From the NCBI RefSeq assembly GCF_026015985.1, contig NZ_CP110389.1:2078001-2142000 (forward strand): 64,000 nt of DNA, read 5' to 3'. Position 1 is the stretch's first letter; every line of letters starts with the position of its first letter. The notes beneath the pieces are model-generated. The model saw nothing but the letters and a program-made list of their open reading frames with translations, was not told the origin of the DNA and made no database searches. The translations under genes and the position numbers were made by a program. Below, piece by piece: positions 16,631 to 26,799 of this stretch. The DNA comes from Rhodopseudomonas sp. P2A-2r. Its GTDB lineage: Bacteria > Pseudomonadota > Alphaproteobacteria > Rhizobiales > Xanthobacteraceae.

Positions 16631-18982
16631 ATGAAGATCGCAATCATTGGCGGCGGCCCGGCGGGCCTCTACGCAGGCATCCTGCTGAAGAAGCAGCGGC
16701 CGCAGGCCGACATCACCATTTACGAGCGCAACCGTCCCGACGATACCTTCGGCTTCGGCGTGGTGTTCTCCGATGCGACCCTCGACAACTTTGAAAAATA
16801 CGACCTGCCGAGCTACCAGCGCATCACCCAGGAGTTCGCCTACTGGGACGATATCGCCGTGCATTTCCGCGGTACCGTGCACCGCGTCGGCGGTAACGGC
16901 TTCTGCGGCTGCTCCCGCCGCACCCTGCTGATGATCCTGCAGGAGCGCGCCCGCGAGCTCGGCTGCAAGCTGCTGTTCGAGATCGATATCACCGACGAGA
17001 GCCGGTTCGCCGACGCCGACCTGATCGTGCTGTCGGACGGCATCAACAGCCACTTCCGCAACAAGTACATCGAGCACTTCCAGCCCGAGGTGGATCTGCG
17101 CTCCAACAAGTTCACCTGGATGGGGTCGACCCGGCCGCTCGACGCCTTCACCTTCCTGTTCGAGGAGACCGAATGGGGTCCGTTCATCGCCCATGCCTAT
17201 CAATACGAGGCGGGCCGCTCGACCTGGATCTTCGAGACCGATCCCGAGACCTTCAAGCGCGCCGGCCTCGAAGGGCTGAGCGAGCAGCAATCGGCCGAGC
17301 GCATGGAGCAGATCTTCGCGGGCTTCCTCGAGGGCCACAGACTGCTGATCAACCGCTCGATGTGGCGCAATTTCCCGATGATCCGCAACAAGCGCTGGGT
17401 CAAGGACAACATGGTGCTGCTCGGCGATGCCAAGGCGACCGCGCATTTCTCCATCGGCTCCGGCACCAAGCTGGCGATGGAGGACGCCATCGCACTCTAT
17501 GAATCGATGGGCCGTGCGCCGACGGTGGAAGCCGCGCTCGACGATTACGAGCACGGCCGCCGCGAGGAGACCGAGAAGATCCAGCACTCCGCCGACGTCT
17601 CGCTGGTCTGGTTCGAGCATGTCGACCGCTTCTGGGATTTCGACCCTGTGCAGTTTGCCTTCGGCGTGATGACGCGGTCCAAGGCGATCACCTACGACAA
17701 CCTCACTTTGCGCGCTCCGGGCTTCGTCAAGCAGGTCGACAAGGCTTTTGCGGAGCAGGTCCGCGCCAGCGGTTTTGACGTCGACGTGAAGAAGCCGGCG
17801 GCGCCAATGTTCCAGCCGCTCAGGCTGCGCGAGATGGTGCTGGCCAACCGCGCCGTGGTCTCGCCGATGTGCATGTACTCGGCGAAGGAAGGCGTGCCCG
17901 GCGATTTCCATCTGGTGCACTACGGTTCGCGCGCCATCGGCGGCGCCGGCCTGGTCTTCACCGAAATGACCTGCGTCGGCCGCGACGCGCGGATTACGCC
18001 CGGTTGCGCGGGACTGTGGAACGACGAACAGCAGGCGGCGTGGACCCGCATCGTCGATTTCGTGCACGCCAATTCGGCGACGAAGATCTGCCTGCAGTTG
18101 GGCCATGCCGGACGCAAGGGCGCGACCAAACTGATGTGGGACGGCATGGACCGTCCGCTGGCCGAGGGCGCGTGGGACATCGTATCGGCGTCGCCGATCC
18201 CGTATTTTCCCGACAGCCAGGTGCCGCGCGAGATCGACCGCGCCGCCATGGATGCGGTGAAGGCGGAGTTCGTGGCCGCAGCCGAGCGCGGCGACGCCTG
18301 CGGCTTCGACATGCTCGAAATGCACGCGGCCCACGGTTATCTGCTGGCCAGCTTCATCTCTCCGCTGACCAATCGGCGCACCGATGACTACGGCGGCTCG
18401 CTGGACAATCGCCTGCGCTTCCCGCTGGAAGTATTCGCAGCCATGCGTGCCGCGTGGCCGGCGCACAAGCCGATGTCGGTGCGCATCTCCGCCACCGACT
18501 GGGCCGAAGGCGGCATCACCGGCGACGATGCGGTGCTGATCGCGCGTGCTTTCGCCGAAGCCGGCGTCGATCTGGTGGACATTTCCACCGGCCAGACAGT
18601 GCGCGAGGCGCAGCCGATCTATGGCCGCATGTTCCAGACGCCGTTCTCCGAACAGGTTCGCAACGAGGGCCGTGTCGCCACCATGTGCGTCGGCAACATC
18701 ACGACCGCGGACCAGGTCAATACCATCGTCGCGGCCGGCCGCGCCGATCTGGTGGCGCTCGGCCGTCCGCATCTGGTCGACCCGTCATTCACCATAAAGG
18801 CCGCCGCCTGGTATGGCGCTAAGGATGCCTATTGCCCGCCGCAATACATGCCCGGCAAGGAGCAGATCTTCCGCAACAGCGTCCGCGACAAGCTGGATTT
18901 TGAGGACCTGAAAATTAAGGCTAAGCCGAAGACCCGCGCCGAGCTGCGCGCCGAAGCCGCCAAGCCGCTTGCAGCGGAATAA
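16631..18982 (+). CDS. 2-aminobenzoyl-CoA monooxygenase/reductase-like fused flavoenzyme
   Basis: 783 residues in two parts. Residues 1-~390 are a salicylyl-CoA 5-hydroxylase-type FAD monooxygenase, with the FAD loop [10 protein letters not shown] at residues 7-16, [29 protein letters not shown] and [23 protein letters not shown]. From ~392 on there is a complete Old Yellow Enzyme domain ([18 protein letters not shown] near 488, [15 protein letters not shown] near 565, [14 protein letters not shown]). This fusion is the hallmark of 2-aminobenzoyl-CoA monooxygenase/reductase, first described in Azoarcus evansii, which hydroxylates and then reduces 2-aminobenzoyl-CoA to a non-aromatic 2-amino-5-oxocyclohexenyl CoA ester. 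The ligase at 27759 supports this substrate; a different aryl-CoA remains possible. A palindromic box lies 35 bp upstream. Confidence 0.88.
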   Translation: MKIAIIGGGPAGLYAGILLKKQRPQADITIYERNRPDDTFGFGVVFSDATLDNFEKYDLPSYQRITQEFAYWDDIAVHFRGTVHRVGGNGFCGCSRRTLLMILQERARELGCKLLFEIDITDESRFADADLIVLSDGINSHFRNKYIEHFQPEVDLRSNKFTWMGSTRPLDAFTFLFEETEWGPFIAHAYQYEAGRSTWIFETDPETFKRAGLEGLSEQQSAERMEQIFAGFLEGHRLLINRSMWRNFPMIRNKRWVKDNMVLLGDAKATAHFSIGSGTKLAMEDAIALYESMGRAPTVEAALDDYEHGRREETEKIQHSADVSLVWFEHVDRFWDFDPVQFAFGVMTRSKAITYDNLTLRAPGFVKQVDKAFAEQVRASGFDVDVKKPAAPMFQPLRLREMVLANRAVVSPMCMYSAKEGVPGDFHLVHYGSRAIGGAGLVFTEMTCVGRDARITPGCAGLWNDEQQAAWTRIVDFVHANSATKICLQLGHAGRKGATKLMWDGMDRPLAEGAWDIVSASPIPYFPDSQVPREIDRAAMDAVKAEFVAAAERGDACGFDMLEMHAAHGYLLASFISPLTNRRTDDYGGSLDNRLRFPLEVFAAMRAAWPAHKPMSVRISATDWAEGGITGDDAVLIARAFAEAGVDLVDISTGQTVREAQPIYGRMFQTPFSEQVRNEGRVATMCVGNITTADQVNTIVAAGRADLVALGRPHLVDPSFTIKAAAWYGAKDAYCPPQYMPGKEQIFRNSVRDKLDFEDLKIKAKPKTRAELRAEAAKPLAAE

Positions 18983-19020
18983 GCGGTCATGCGACGCTGA
19001 CGGAAATGGAGCGCGCGGAC

Positions 19021-19165
19021 ACCTCTCCCCACCGGGGAGAGGTCGCCTGGCGAAGCCGGGCGGGTGAGGGGGCGCAGAACTCTCGATGGCGCGTTGCCCC
19101 CTCACCCGGCTTCCACATGCTTTGCATGTGAAAGCCTCCACCTCTCCCCGATGGGGAGAGGTGGA
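19021..19165. repeat. GC-rich palindromic intergenic repeat (CCTCTCCCC type)
   Basis: Inverted copies of ACCTCTCCCC...GGGGAGAGGT occur at both ends, with CCCCCTCACCCGGCTT-like segments, and CACATGCTTTGCATGTG forming an inner hairpin. It shares building blocks with 3631-3802 and 24611-24762. It fills the gap between two co-oriented genes and has no coding potential. Confidence 0.7.
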
Positions 19166-19211
19166 GGCAGGCCGGTGTTTCGTACGCTAGTAACCAAGTG
19201 GAGCAGGGCTG

Positions 19212-20462
19212 ATGAAGGCAATCATCGTTGGCGGCGGCGTAGGCGGTCTCACCACGGCGCTGATGCTGCGGGCGCGCGGCATCGATTGCGAATTGTACGA
19301 GCAGGCGGACTCGATCCGCGAACTCGGCGTCGGCATCAACACGCTGCCGCATGCGATCCGCGAACTCGCCGGCCTCGGCCTGCTCGATGCGCTCGACGCG
19401 GTCGCCATCCGCACTGACGAGCTGCACTACCTCAACCGCCACGGCCAGGAAGTCTGGCGCGAGGGCCGCGGCCATGGTGCCGGCCACGACGTGCCGCAGT
19501 TCTCGATCCATCGTGGCCGCCTGCAGAGCGTGATCCACAAGGCGGTCGAGCAGCGCCTCGGGACGCAGGCGATCCATACCGGACGCCGGCTCGGCTCGTT
19601 CACCCAGGACGAAGGCGGTGTCACCGCCTATTTCTTCGACCGCACTGGCGCCCATGTGGAAACCGCGCGCGGCGATATCCTGATCGGCGCTGACGGCATT
19701 CATTCCAAGGTGCGCAGCACGCTGTTTCCCGACGAGGGCGGACCGGTCTGGAACGGGCTGATGCTGTGGCGCGGCGCGCGCGACTGGCCGGCGTTCCTCA
19801 CCGGCAATTCGATGATCGTCGCCGGCGGGCTGCATGCCAAGGTGGTGGTCTATCCGATCGCCGAGGGCTCGAGCCCGTCGACCCGGCTCACCAACTGGGC
19901 GGTGCTGGTCAAGATCGGCGAGGGCGGCTCGCCGCCGCCGCGCCGCGAAGACTGGTCGCGGGTCGGCAAGCGCGACGAATTGATGCCGCATGTGGCACGC
20001 TTCAACGTACCGCATGTCGACGTGCCGGCGCTGATTACGGCTACGCCGGAATTCTGGGAATATCCGTGCTGCGACCGCGATCCGCTGCCGTACTGGTCGA
20101 GCGGCCGCGTCACTTTGCTCGGTGACGCCGCTCATCCGATGTATCCGGTCGGCTCCAACGGCGCCTCGCAGGCGATCCTCGATGCCCGCGCGCTGGCGGA
20201 TTCCCTGGCCCATGCCGAGCATCCGCGTCAGGCGCTGATGGCCTATGAGCGCAAGCGGCTGCCGATGACCGCGGAGATCGTCCGCGCCAACCGCCGCGGC
20301 GGCCCCGAGGGCGTCATCGACGCCGTCGAACAGATCGCGCCGGATGGTTTTGATCACATCGACAACGTGCTCAGCTATTCGCAGCGCGAGGCCATCGTGC
20401 GCGGCTACGCCAGCAAGGCGGGCTTTGCAGCGCTTCCTGGCTTGTCGGTGGTGGGCGGGTAG
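19212..20462 (+). CDS. FAD-dependent aromatic-ring monooxygenase
   Basis: 416 residues of the class A flavoprotein monooxygenase family. The N-terminal FAD site is VGGGVGGLTTALMLRARG, followed by GVGINTLPHAIRELAGLGL, the DG motif ILIGADGIHSKVR, and RVTLLGDAAHPMYPVGSNGASQAILDA. The ELGVGINTLPHA segment and long middle domain resemble PhzS-like enzymes (5-methylphenazine-1-carboxylate 1-monooxygenase). It would hydroxylate a phenolic or N-heteroaromatic ring using NAD(P)H and O2, possibly with decarboxylation. The start ATG 19212 follows GGAGCAGGG. The convergent neighbour downstream is the second cupin. It is distinct from the fused 2-aminobenzoyl-CoA enzyme and probably serves a parallel or upper pathway. 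Confidence 0.82.
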   Translation: MKAIIVGGGVGGLTTALMLRARGIDCELYEQADSIRELGVGINTLPHAIRELAGLGLLDALDAVAIRTDELHYLNRHGQEVWREGRGHGAGHDVPQFSIHRGRLQSVIHKAVEQRLGTQAIHTGRRLGSFTQDEGGVTAYFFDRTGAHVETARGDILIGADGIHSKVRSTLFPDEGGPVWNGLMLWRGARDWPAFLTGNSMIVAGGLHAKVVVYPIAEGSSPSTRLTNWAVLVKIGEGGSPPPRREDWSRVGKRDELMPHVARFNVPHVDVPALITATPEFWEYPCCDRDPLPYWSSGRVTLLGDAAHPMYPVGSNGASQAILDARALADSLAHAEHPRQALMAYERKRLPMTAEIVRANRRGGPEGVIDAVEQIAPDGFDHIDNVLSYSQREAIVRGYASKAGFAALPGLSVVGG

Positions 20463-20502
20463 GCTGCAGCGGCGAGCGTAAGCGGCGCCGACTGCTCTTC
20501 CT

Positions 20503-20684
20503 TCCCCTCTCCCACGGCGCCGCGCAGCGGCGTCTGGCGGGAGAGGGTGGATCGAACCGCGAAGCGGTTCGAGACGGGGGCTCTTACTCGCGTCGGAGCC
20601 TGCGGCCTTTCCCTCTCCCGCCCTCACTTCGTTCGGGCCCCTCTCCCGCGGCGCGCAGCTTTGCTGCGCTGGGGGAGAGGGAAG
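20503..20684. repeat. palindromic intergenic repeat (CCCTCTCCC...GGGAGAGGG type)
   Basis: Convergent genes are separated by several inverted repeats: CCCTCTCCC against GGGAGAGGG (repeated twice), CCGCGAAGCGG and GCGCAGCTTTGCTGCGC. It is related to, but not identical with, the CCTCTCCCCG elements of this window. It reaches to within four bases of the cupin stop codon, so it probably lies in the 3' untranslated regions of both transcripts. Confidence 0.65.
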
Positions 20685-20687
20685 TGC

Positions 20688-21143
20688 TCACGCCCCCGGA
20701 GGCGGCGGCAGGAAGTGGATGTTGTATTCCGCGGCCAGCGCCACCACGTCCGCCGGGTTCTGCTCCTTCATGTTGTGGATCGCCCAGAACAGGTCGTAGA
20801 GCCGCCGGCTCGGCGACACCCAGAACAGCACCTTGGCCGACTGGCTGGTCTTGTTGAAGATGCCGTGCGGGATGCCGCGCGGCAGTCGCACCAGGTCGCC
20901 CGGCGTGGCCTGGGTCTCGCCGTCGCCCAGCATGAAGTCGAGCTTGCCCTCGAGGATGTAGAGATACTCGTCCTGGTCGGGATGGATGTGCGGCGGCACG
21001 AAGGTGCCGACCGGGAAGGTGGCGTGCCAGGAGAACGAGTCCTCTGTGCAGTTCTTCGGCACGTAGGTCTGGCCGAGAATGCTCCAGGAGATGCCCTGCA
21101 TGCCCTCGTTGGCCCGGGTGATGCCGGCGATTTCAGTTTTCAT
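20688..21143 (-). CDS. small cupin protein, copy 2
   Basis: 151 residues, a paralogue of the cupin at 12908-13357. Motif 1 is HIHPDQDEYLYILEG and motif 2 is GDLVRLPRGIPHGIFNK, so all metal ligands are conserved. The segments WSILGQTYVPK, LFWVSPSRRLYDLF, IHNM and the FLPPPP tail line up with WNILGQVYFPK, LFWVSPTQKLEALF, LHNM and FLPPEA of copy 1. It is the last gene of the minus-strand ABC transporter unit, 43 bp after livF-like. Two copies in one catabolic locus suggest related but different substrates. Oxygenase, isomerase and binding functions cannot be told apart here. Confidence 0.85.
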   Translation of the reverse strand: MKTEIAGITRANEGMQGISWSILGQTYVPKNCTEDSFSWHATFPVGTFVPPHIHPDQDEYLYILEGKLDFMLGDGETQATPGDLVRLPRGIPHGIFNKTSQSAKVLFWVSPSRRLYDLFWAIHNMKEQNPADVVALAAEYNIHFLPPPPGA

Positions 21144-21186
21144 GTTGCTTCCTTCCCTTGGATACGACGCCCCGCGAGGCGCATTG

Positions 21187-21884
21187 TTAAACGTGCAGGA
21201 ACCGATCCTTGACGGTAGGATCGTCCTTCAACTCGGCCGAGGTGCCGGTCCACACCACGCGGCCCTTCTCGATGATGACGTGGCGATCCGCGAAGGCGGC
21301 CAGCGCGTCGACGTTCTTGTCGATCACCAGGATCGATTGGTGCTCGGCCTTGAGTTTCTTCAGGCAATTCCAGATCTCGATGCGGATCAAGGGCGCTAGC
21401 CCTTCGGTGGCCTCGTCGAGGATCAGCAGCTTCGGATTGGTCATCAGCGCGCGGCCGACAGCCAGCATCTGCTGCTCGCCGCCGGACAGTTGCGTGCCCA
21501 TGTTGCCGCGGCGTTCCTTGAGCCGGGGAAACAGCTCGTAGATCCGCTCCAGCGTCCAGCGTGCCGGCGGTTCGCGCACGGCGGCGGTTGCCAGCAGGTT
21601 TTCCTCCACCGTCAGCGTCGGGAAGATCTGCCGTCCCTCCGGCACCAGTCCGATGCCGGCCTGCGCGATCTTGTAGGGTGGCAGGCCGGTCAGCGGCTTG
21701 TCATCGAAGGTCACGCTGCCGCCGGTCGACGGCAGCAGGCCCATGATGGTGTTGATGGTGGTGGTCTTGCCCATGCCGTTGCGGCCGAGCAGGGTGACCA
21801 CCTCGCCGGCGCCGATGCGCAGCGAGATATCGAACAGCACCTTGGCGGCGCCGTAGGCGGCCTGCAGGTTGGCGACGTCGAGCA

Positions 21885-21885
<1 letters not shown>
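21187..21885 (-). CDS. branched-chain-type ABC transporter ATP-binding protein (LivF-like)
   Basis: 232 residues with Walker A GRNGMGKTTT, ABC signature LSGGEQQMLAVGRAL, Walker B LLILDEATEG and the LivF-typical GIGLVPEGRQIFPTLTVEENL. It energises uptake together with the LivG-like protein. ATG 21885 shares its A with the stop of the upstream gene (TGATG), so translation is coupled. HAAT-type systems carry branched-chain amino acids, but homologues in Rhodopseudomonas and Azoarcus aromatic loci carry aromatic acids. The context here points to 2-aminobenzoate or a related acid. Only one nucleotide overlaps with livG, so I place the start there and not at the long upstream frame. Confidence 0.9.
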
Positions 21886-22630
<745 letters not shown>

Positions 22631-22634
<4 letters not shown>

Positions 22635-23620
22635 GGCTTGCTCCCCAGCCACCCGCCGATGCCGCCGCGCGCGTACAGCACGACGAGGATCAGGATGGGC
22701 CCGAAGATCAGCGCCCAGTGCTCGGTGTAATGCGACAGCAATTCCGCCAGCAGGCTGAACACCGCGGCGCCGATGATGGCGCCGTGCAGCGAGCCGATGC
22801 CGCCGAGCACGATGACGAAGATCAGGTCGCCGGAGCGCTGCCAGGCGGTGTAAGCGGGGCTGACGAATTCGGTCTGGTTGGCGAGCAGGCAGCCGGCCAC
22901 GCCGGCGATCATCCCGGCAATCACATAGGCCGTGAGCTGGTAGCGATAGGGCGCAAAGCCGATCGCCTCCATGCGCACCGGATTTTCGCGGATGCCGCGC
23001 AGCACGCGTCCGAAGCGCGACGCCACGATCGCCCGCAGCAGCAGATATGCACCGAGCAGCAGGGCGAAGCAGAGGTAGTACAGCGCCTTGTCGTTCTTCA
23101 GGATGTTCGATCCGAACAGCAGGCTGCGCGACGCCACGCTGAGGCCGTCGTCGCCGCCATAGGCGGCGAGCGACGTCGCGAGGAAGAACAGCATCTGGCC
23201 GAACGCCAGCGTGATCATGATGAAATAGACGCCCTTGGTGCGCAGCGAGATGGCGCCGGTGATCAGCGCGAACAGGAACGACACCAGAAGCGCCGTGCCG
23301 AGCTGGACAAAGCCGTCATTGATGCCGTGGCTGGACAGGATCGCCACGCTGTAGGCGCCGATGCCGATAAAGGCGGCGTGGCCGAACGAGATCATGGCTC
23401 CAAAGCCGATCAGCAGGTCCAGCGACATGGCGGCCAGCGCCAGGATCATGATCCGCGACGCCAGCGCCAGGATGAACGACTGCGGCCCGTAGACGGCCGC
23501 CAGCGGCAGCAGCGCGAACAGCGCGAACACGACCGCCGGCAGCACGAAGGCGCGGCTGCGGCGCGCGGGTGCAGGGACGGTCTCGAGATCGATGAGCTTG
23601 CTCACGTGTTGTCCCGTCAT
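22631..23620 (-). CDS. branched-chain-type ABC transporter permease (LivM-like)
   Basis: 329 residues with about nine hydrophobic segments, among them VFALFALLPLAAVYG, IMILALAAMSLDLLIGFGAMISFGHAAFIGIGAYS and FVIVLGGIGSLHGAIIGAAVF. These carry the GxGAxxSFGHAAFxGIGAY and GGxGSLxGAIxGA signatures of LivM permeases. It forms the membrane channel with the LivH-like protein. Its start overlaps the stop of livH-like (ATGA), and its own stop overlaps the start of livG-like in the same way, so the four genes H-M-G-F form one tightly coupled operon. Confidence 0.9.
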
Positions 23621-24537
23621 GATTTGGTCGGGAACAGGCCGGACGGCCGGAAGAACAGCACCGCGGCCATCAGGATGTAGATCAGCATCGGCGCAATGGC
23701 GCGGCCGATCTGGCTCGCCGCCGCCGGATCGAGCAGCATCTTCAGCAGCGTCGGCGCCATGAAGCGGCCGAGCGTATCGACGAGGCCGATCAGCAGCGCC
23801 GCAATGAACGCGCCGCGGATCGAGCCGATGCCGCCGATCACGATGACCACGAAGGCGAGGATCAGCACATTGTCGCCCATGCCCGGCTCCACCGACAGGA
23901 TCGGCGCCACCATGGCGCCGGCGAAGCCCGCGAGCATGGCGCCGACGCCGAACACGATGGTGAACAGCAGGCGGATGTTGACGCCGAGCGCGGAGACCAT
24001 CGCCGCATTGCTGGCACCGGCGCGCACCAGCATGCCGAGCTTGGTCCGGTTGACGATGAGATACAGGGCCAGTCCGACCGCGAGGCCGACGGCGATGATG
24101 ACCAGGCGATACACCGGATACAGCATGCCGTCGGCGATCTCGACGGCGCCGCTCAGCGCATCGGGGATCGGCACGCTCAGCGGGGCCGCACCCCAGATGA
24201 ACTTCACCGCCTGATTGAGGAAGATGATGACGCCGAAGGTGGCCAGCACCTGGTCGAGATGGTCGCGGTCATAGAGGTGACGGAAGATCAGCAGCTCCAG
24301 CAGCAGGCCGAAGATCAGTGCCGTGGGCAGCGCCAGCGCCAGGCCGGCGAGGAAGCTTCCGGTCATGGCCGTGAACGCCGCCACCAGATAGGCGCCGACC
24401 ATGTATTGAACGCCATGGGCGAGATTGATGAAGTCCATAACGCCGAACACCAGCGTCAGGCCGGCGGCGATCAGGAACAGGATCAGCCCGAACTGCAGGC
24501 CGTTGAGGATCTGGACAAGAGCAAGGGTGAGCGTCAT
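23617..24537 (-). CDS. branched-chain-type ABC transporter permease (LivH-like)
   Basis: 306 residues, strongly hydrophobic, with LivH signatures NGLQFGLILFLIAAGLTLVFGVMDFINLAHG near the N-terminus and VVIVIGGIGSIRGAFIAALLIGLVDTLG near the C-terminus. Start ATG 24537. It is the first gene of the H-M-G-F unit. A 150-bp palindromic repeat separates it from the binding-protein gene upstream on the same strand, which may uncouple the expression level of the binding protein from that of the membrane components. Confidence 0.9.
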   Translation of the reverse strand: MTLTLALVQILNGLQFGLILFLIAAGLTLVFGVMDFINLAHGVQYMVGAYLVAAFTAMTGSFLAGLALALPTALIFGLLLELLIFRHLYDRDHLDQVLATFGVIIFLNQAVKFIWGAAPLSVPIPDALSGAVEIADGMLYPVYRLVIIAVGLAVGLALYLIVNRTKLGMLVRAGASNAAMVSALGVNIRLLFTIVFGVGAMLAGFAGAMVAPILSVEPGMGDNVLILAFVVIVIGGIGSIRGAFIAALLIGLVDTLGRFMAPTLLKMLLDPAAASQIGRAIAPMLIYILMAAVLFFRPSGLFPTKS

Positions 24538-24610
24538 GCGGCCTGGTTACCAATTGCGCCAGCGAACCTGTTCGCGTGGCTGAAATCCGTCGCCGCGTCC
24601 GGGCTTAGTA

Positions 24611-24762
24611 ACCTCTCCCCGCACTTGCGGGGAGAGGCGGATGTCGCGCGCAGCGCGATATCCGGGTGAGGGGCCGGGCACGCGCTCAACTCAACTGCGG
24701 TCTTCGCGGATCGGAAGAGCCCCTCACCCCGACCCTCTCCCCGTGAAGGACGGGGAGAGGGA
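24611..24762. repeat. GC-rich palindromic intergenic repeat within the transporter operon
   Basis: The element begins CCTCTCCCCGCACTTGCGGG and ends CCGTGAAGGACGGGGAGAGG, with GCGCGCAGCGCG inside. It lies between the binding-protein gene and the LivH-like gene. It belongs to the same family as 3631-3802 and 19021-19165. In ABC operons such structures often stabilise the upstream, highly expressed binding-protein mRNA; that role here is inference. Confidence 0.7.
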
Positions 24763-24790
24763 GAAGCGGCGGCTCCGCAATCGTGCTTGC

Positions 24791-25963
24791 TTACTGCGCG
24801 ACGCAATCCTTGGCGTACTTGTCGGCGTAGTTCGTGAATACCTTTTCCACGATCTCGGTCTGGAACTTGCCATCGGCGCGCTTGGCGACCTTGGTCAGGT
24901 AGAAGTCCTGGATCGGATAGCCGTTGCCGCTGAACTTGAAACCGCCGCGCAGCGAGGTGAAGTCGGCCTTTTTCATGGCCGCGCTCACCTTGGCCTTGTC
25001 CGACAGGTCACCCTTGACGGCGACGACGGCGCTGTTGATCAGCATCGCCGCGTCGTAGGACTGGAATGCGTAGGTGGCGGGCACGCTGTTGTAGGCCTTC
25101 TCGTATTCCGCGACGAACTTCTTGTTGGCGGCGGTGTCGAGGTTGGGCGCCCAGTTCGAACCGCCAAACATGCCGACCGCTGCGTCCTGCTGCGCCGGCA
25201 GCGTGGATTCATCCACGGTGAAGGCCGATAGGAACGGAATGCGGTCGGACAGGCCGGCCTGCTTGTACTGCTTGACCAGATTGACGCCCATGCCGCCGGG
25301 CATGAAGGTGAACACGGCGTCGGGCTTCATCGATGCGATCTTGGACAGTTCGGCCTGGAAGTCGAGGTTGCCCAGCGGAATGTAGGATTCCTCGACGATC
25401 TCGCCCTTGAAGTCCGTCTTGAAGCCGGCGACCGAGTCCTTGCCGGCCTGATAGTTCGGCACCATCAGATAGACCTTCTTGTAGCCGCGGTCCTGCGCGA
25501 CCTTGCCGAGGATCTGGTGGATCTGGTCGTTCTGGTACGAGGTGACGTAGAAGAACGGGCTGCATTCCTTGCCGGCGAAGCTCGATGGACCGGCATTCGG
25601 GCTGATCAGGAAGGTCTTGTTCTCGATCACCGGCTTGTGGATGGCGCCGAGGATGTTGGAGAAGATCGGGCCGACCACGAAGTCGACCTTGTCGCGCTCC
25701 AGCAGGGCCTTGACCTTGGTGACGGCGACGTCGGGTTTCAGCTCGTCGTCGACGACGATGACTTCGACGTCCTTGCCGCCCATCTTGCCGCCGAGATCCT
25801 TGACCGCGAGGTTGAAGCCGTCGCGGGCCTGCTGGCCGAGCACGGCGCCGGCGCCCGACAGCGACACGATCACGCCGACCTTGATCTTCTCCTGCGCCAT
25901 CGCCTGTCCGGCGATCACGCTTGCCAGGACGGCAAGTCCGGCGAGTTTCACATGCTGCTTCAT
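24791..25963 (-). CDS. periplasmic substrate-binding protein of the LivK/HAAT type
   Basis: 390 residues starting at ATG 25963, with AGAGGAGAAG upstream. The signal peptide KLAGLAVLASVIAGQAMAQ is followed by the mature start EKIKVGVIVSLSGAGAVLGQQARDGFNLAV, the standard Peripla_BP_6 opening. Later motifs are VDFVVGPIFSN, SPNAGPSSFAGKECSPFFYVTSYQND and FQSYDAAMLINSAV. It captures the substrate in the periplasm and delivers it to the LivHMGF-like complex. Relatives bind benzoate-type and hydroxycinnamate acids as well as amino acids, and the genetic setting favours 2-aminobenzoate. It is divergent from the MarR gene, and two MarR-type boxes lie in the 328-bp region between them. Confidence 0.9.
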   Translation of the reverse strand: MKQHVKLAGLAVLASVIAGQAMAQEKIKVGVIVSLSGAGAVLGQQARDGFNLAVKDLGGKMGGKDVEVIVVDDELKPDVAVTKVKALLERDKVDFVVGPIFSNILGAIHKPVIENKTFLISPNAGPSSFAGKECSPFFYVTSYQNDQIHQILGKVAQDRGYKKVYLMVPNYQAGKDSVAGFKTDFKGEIVEESYIPLGNLDFQAELSKIASMKPDAVFTFMPGGMGVNLVKQYKQAGLSDRIPFLSAFTVDESTLPAQQDAAVGMFGGSNWAPNLDTAANKKFVAEYEKAYNSVPATYAFQSYDAAMLINSAVVAVKGDLSDKAKVSAAMKKADFTSLRGGFKFSGNGYPIQDFYLTKVAKRADGKFQTEIVEKVFTNYADKYAKDCVAQ

Positions 25964-26116
25964 GACTTCTCCTCTGCTCGGCCGCGCATTGCGCCGAAAT
26001 TCCGCCAACCCAAATTCAGCCTTCGACGGCAGCTTATTCCGATGATGGCTGCCGCCGCAAGCAAACCAAAGGCGGGCAGCCCGACCGGAAACCCCATGCA
26101 AGCGGCGCGCCAATTT

Positions 26117-26131
26117 CTTTGAACCTTAAAG
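26117..26131. promoter_or_regulatory. MarR-type box upstream of the binding-protein gene
   Basis: CTTTGAACCTTAAAG lies inside the larger inverted repeat TTCTTT...AAAGAA. On the minus strand it reads CTTTAAGGTTCAAAG, the same as the box at 16583-16596 plus one base. It is about 155 bp upstream of the binding-protein start in the divergent region shared with the MarR gene. The 328-bp gap holds no gene; this box and the next are its only recognisable features. Confidence 0.55.
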
Positions 26132-26193
26132 AAGTTTGCCGGGGAGGCCAGTCGGGTGGCTGCGGCGTTTTGACTTGCGGACGTCCGGGAATT

Positions 26194-26210
26194 CCTTGAA
26201 GGTCAAAAGG
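26194..26210. promoter_or_regulatory. MarR-type box upstream of the MarR gene
   Basis: CCTTGAAGGTCAAAAGG is an imperfect inverted repeat (CCTT...AAGG with TTGA/TCAA inside), about 83 bp before the MarR start codon. It resembles the other boxes (CTTTAAGGTTAAAG) and would allow autoregulation of the regulator. Confidence 0.5.
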
Positions 26211-26292
26211 ATCGGCTGGCGCATGCGCGGCGAGTTGTGGATTGCTGCGCTCCGTTGCTGCCGCGAAGGTTCTCGGGAGGTAACATCGCATC

Positions 26293-26799
26293 ATGGATCT
26301 CGATTCCGAAACCAAGGCCTCCGAGCATTCCGAAGATCACGGCGACGAGTTGCGGCTGTGGCTGCGGCTTCTGACCTGCACGACCCTCATCGAGGGCGAA
26401 GTGCGCAGCCGCCTGCGCGAGCGCTTCGACGTGACGCTGCCGCGCTTCGACCTGATGGCGCAGCTCGACAAGGTGCCGGACGGCATGACGCTGTCGGATG
26501 TCTCCAAGCGCATGATGGTCTCCAACGGCAATGTCACCGGCCTGGTCGAACGGCTGGTGGAGTCCGGCCATATCGATCGTCGCACCTCGGAGGCCGATCG
26601 CCGCGTGCAGGTGATCCGCCTGACCAAGAGCGGCCGCGCCGAGTTTCGCAAGATGGCGGAAGAACACGAGACGTGGATCGCTGAAATCTTCGGCGACCTG
26701 GCGCCGAAGGATGTCCGCGAGTTGATGCGGCTTCTGGCCAAGACCAAGGCGTCGGCGCAGAAGGCGGCGCAGAAGCCGGCAACCGGCAAGGGCTCGTGA
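26293..26799 (+). CDS. MarR-family transcriptional regulator, likely regulator of the locus
   Basis: 168 residues. The winged-helix domain covers residues ~45-125, with FDVTLPRFDLMAQLDKVPDGMTLSDVSK, the recognition helix VSNGNVTGLVERLVESGHI and the wing DRRTSEADRRVQVIRLT. The C-terminal tail is Lys/Ala-rich. Homologues in CoA-dependent aromatic pathways (BadR, CouR, HcaR type) are repressors released by the aromatic acid or its CoA ester. It is divergent from the transporter and overlaps the start of the next gene as GTGA. Similar palindromic boxes occur before itself, the transporter, the monooxygenase/reductase, the ligase and the dehydrogenases. I infer that this protein binds them and responds to 2-aminobenzoate or 2-aminobenzoyl-CoA. 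Confidence 0.85.
   Translation: MDLDSETKASEHSEDHGDELRLWLRLLTCTTLIEGEVRSRLRERFDVTLPRFDLMAQLDKVPDGMTLSDVSKRMMVSNGNVTGLVERLVESGHIDRRTSEADRRVQVIRLTKSGRAEFRKMAEEHETWIAEIFGDLAPKDVRELMRLLAKTKASAQKAAQKPATGKGS

Noticed and set aside
16580..18772. 730-codon open frame on the minus strand opposite the fused monooxygenase/reductase
   Set aside because: It is antisense to a gene with full-length family matches, has a His/Arg/Gly-rich composition typical of GC-rich shadow frames and shows no domain motif.
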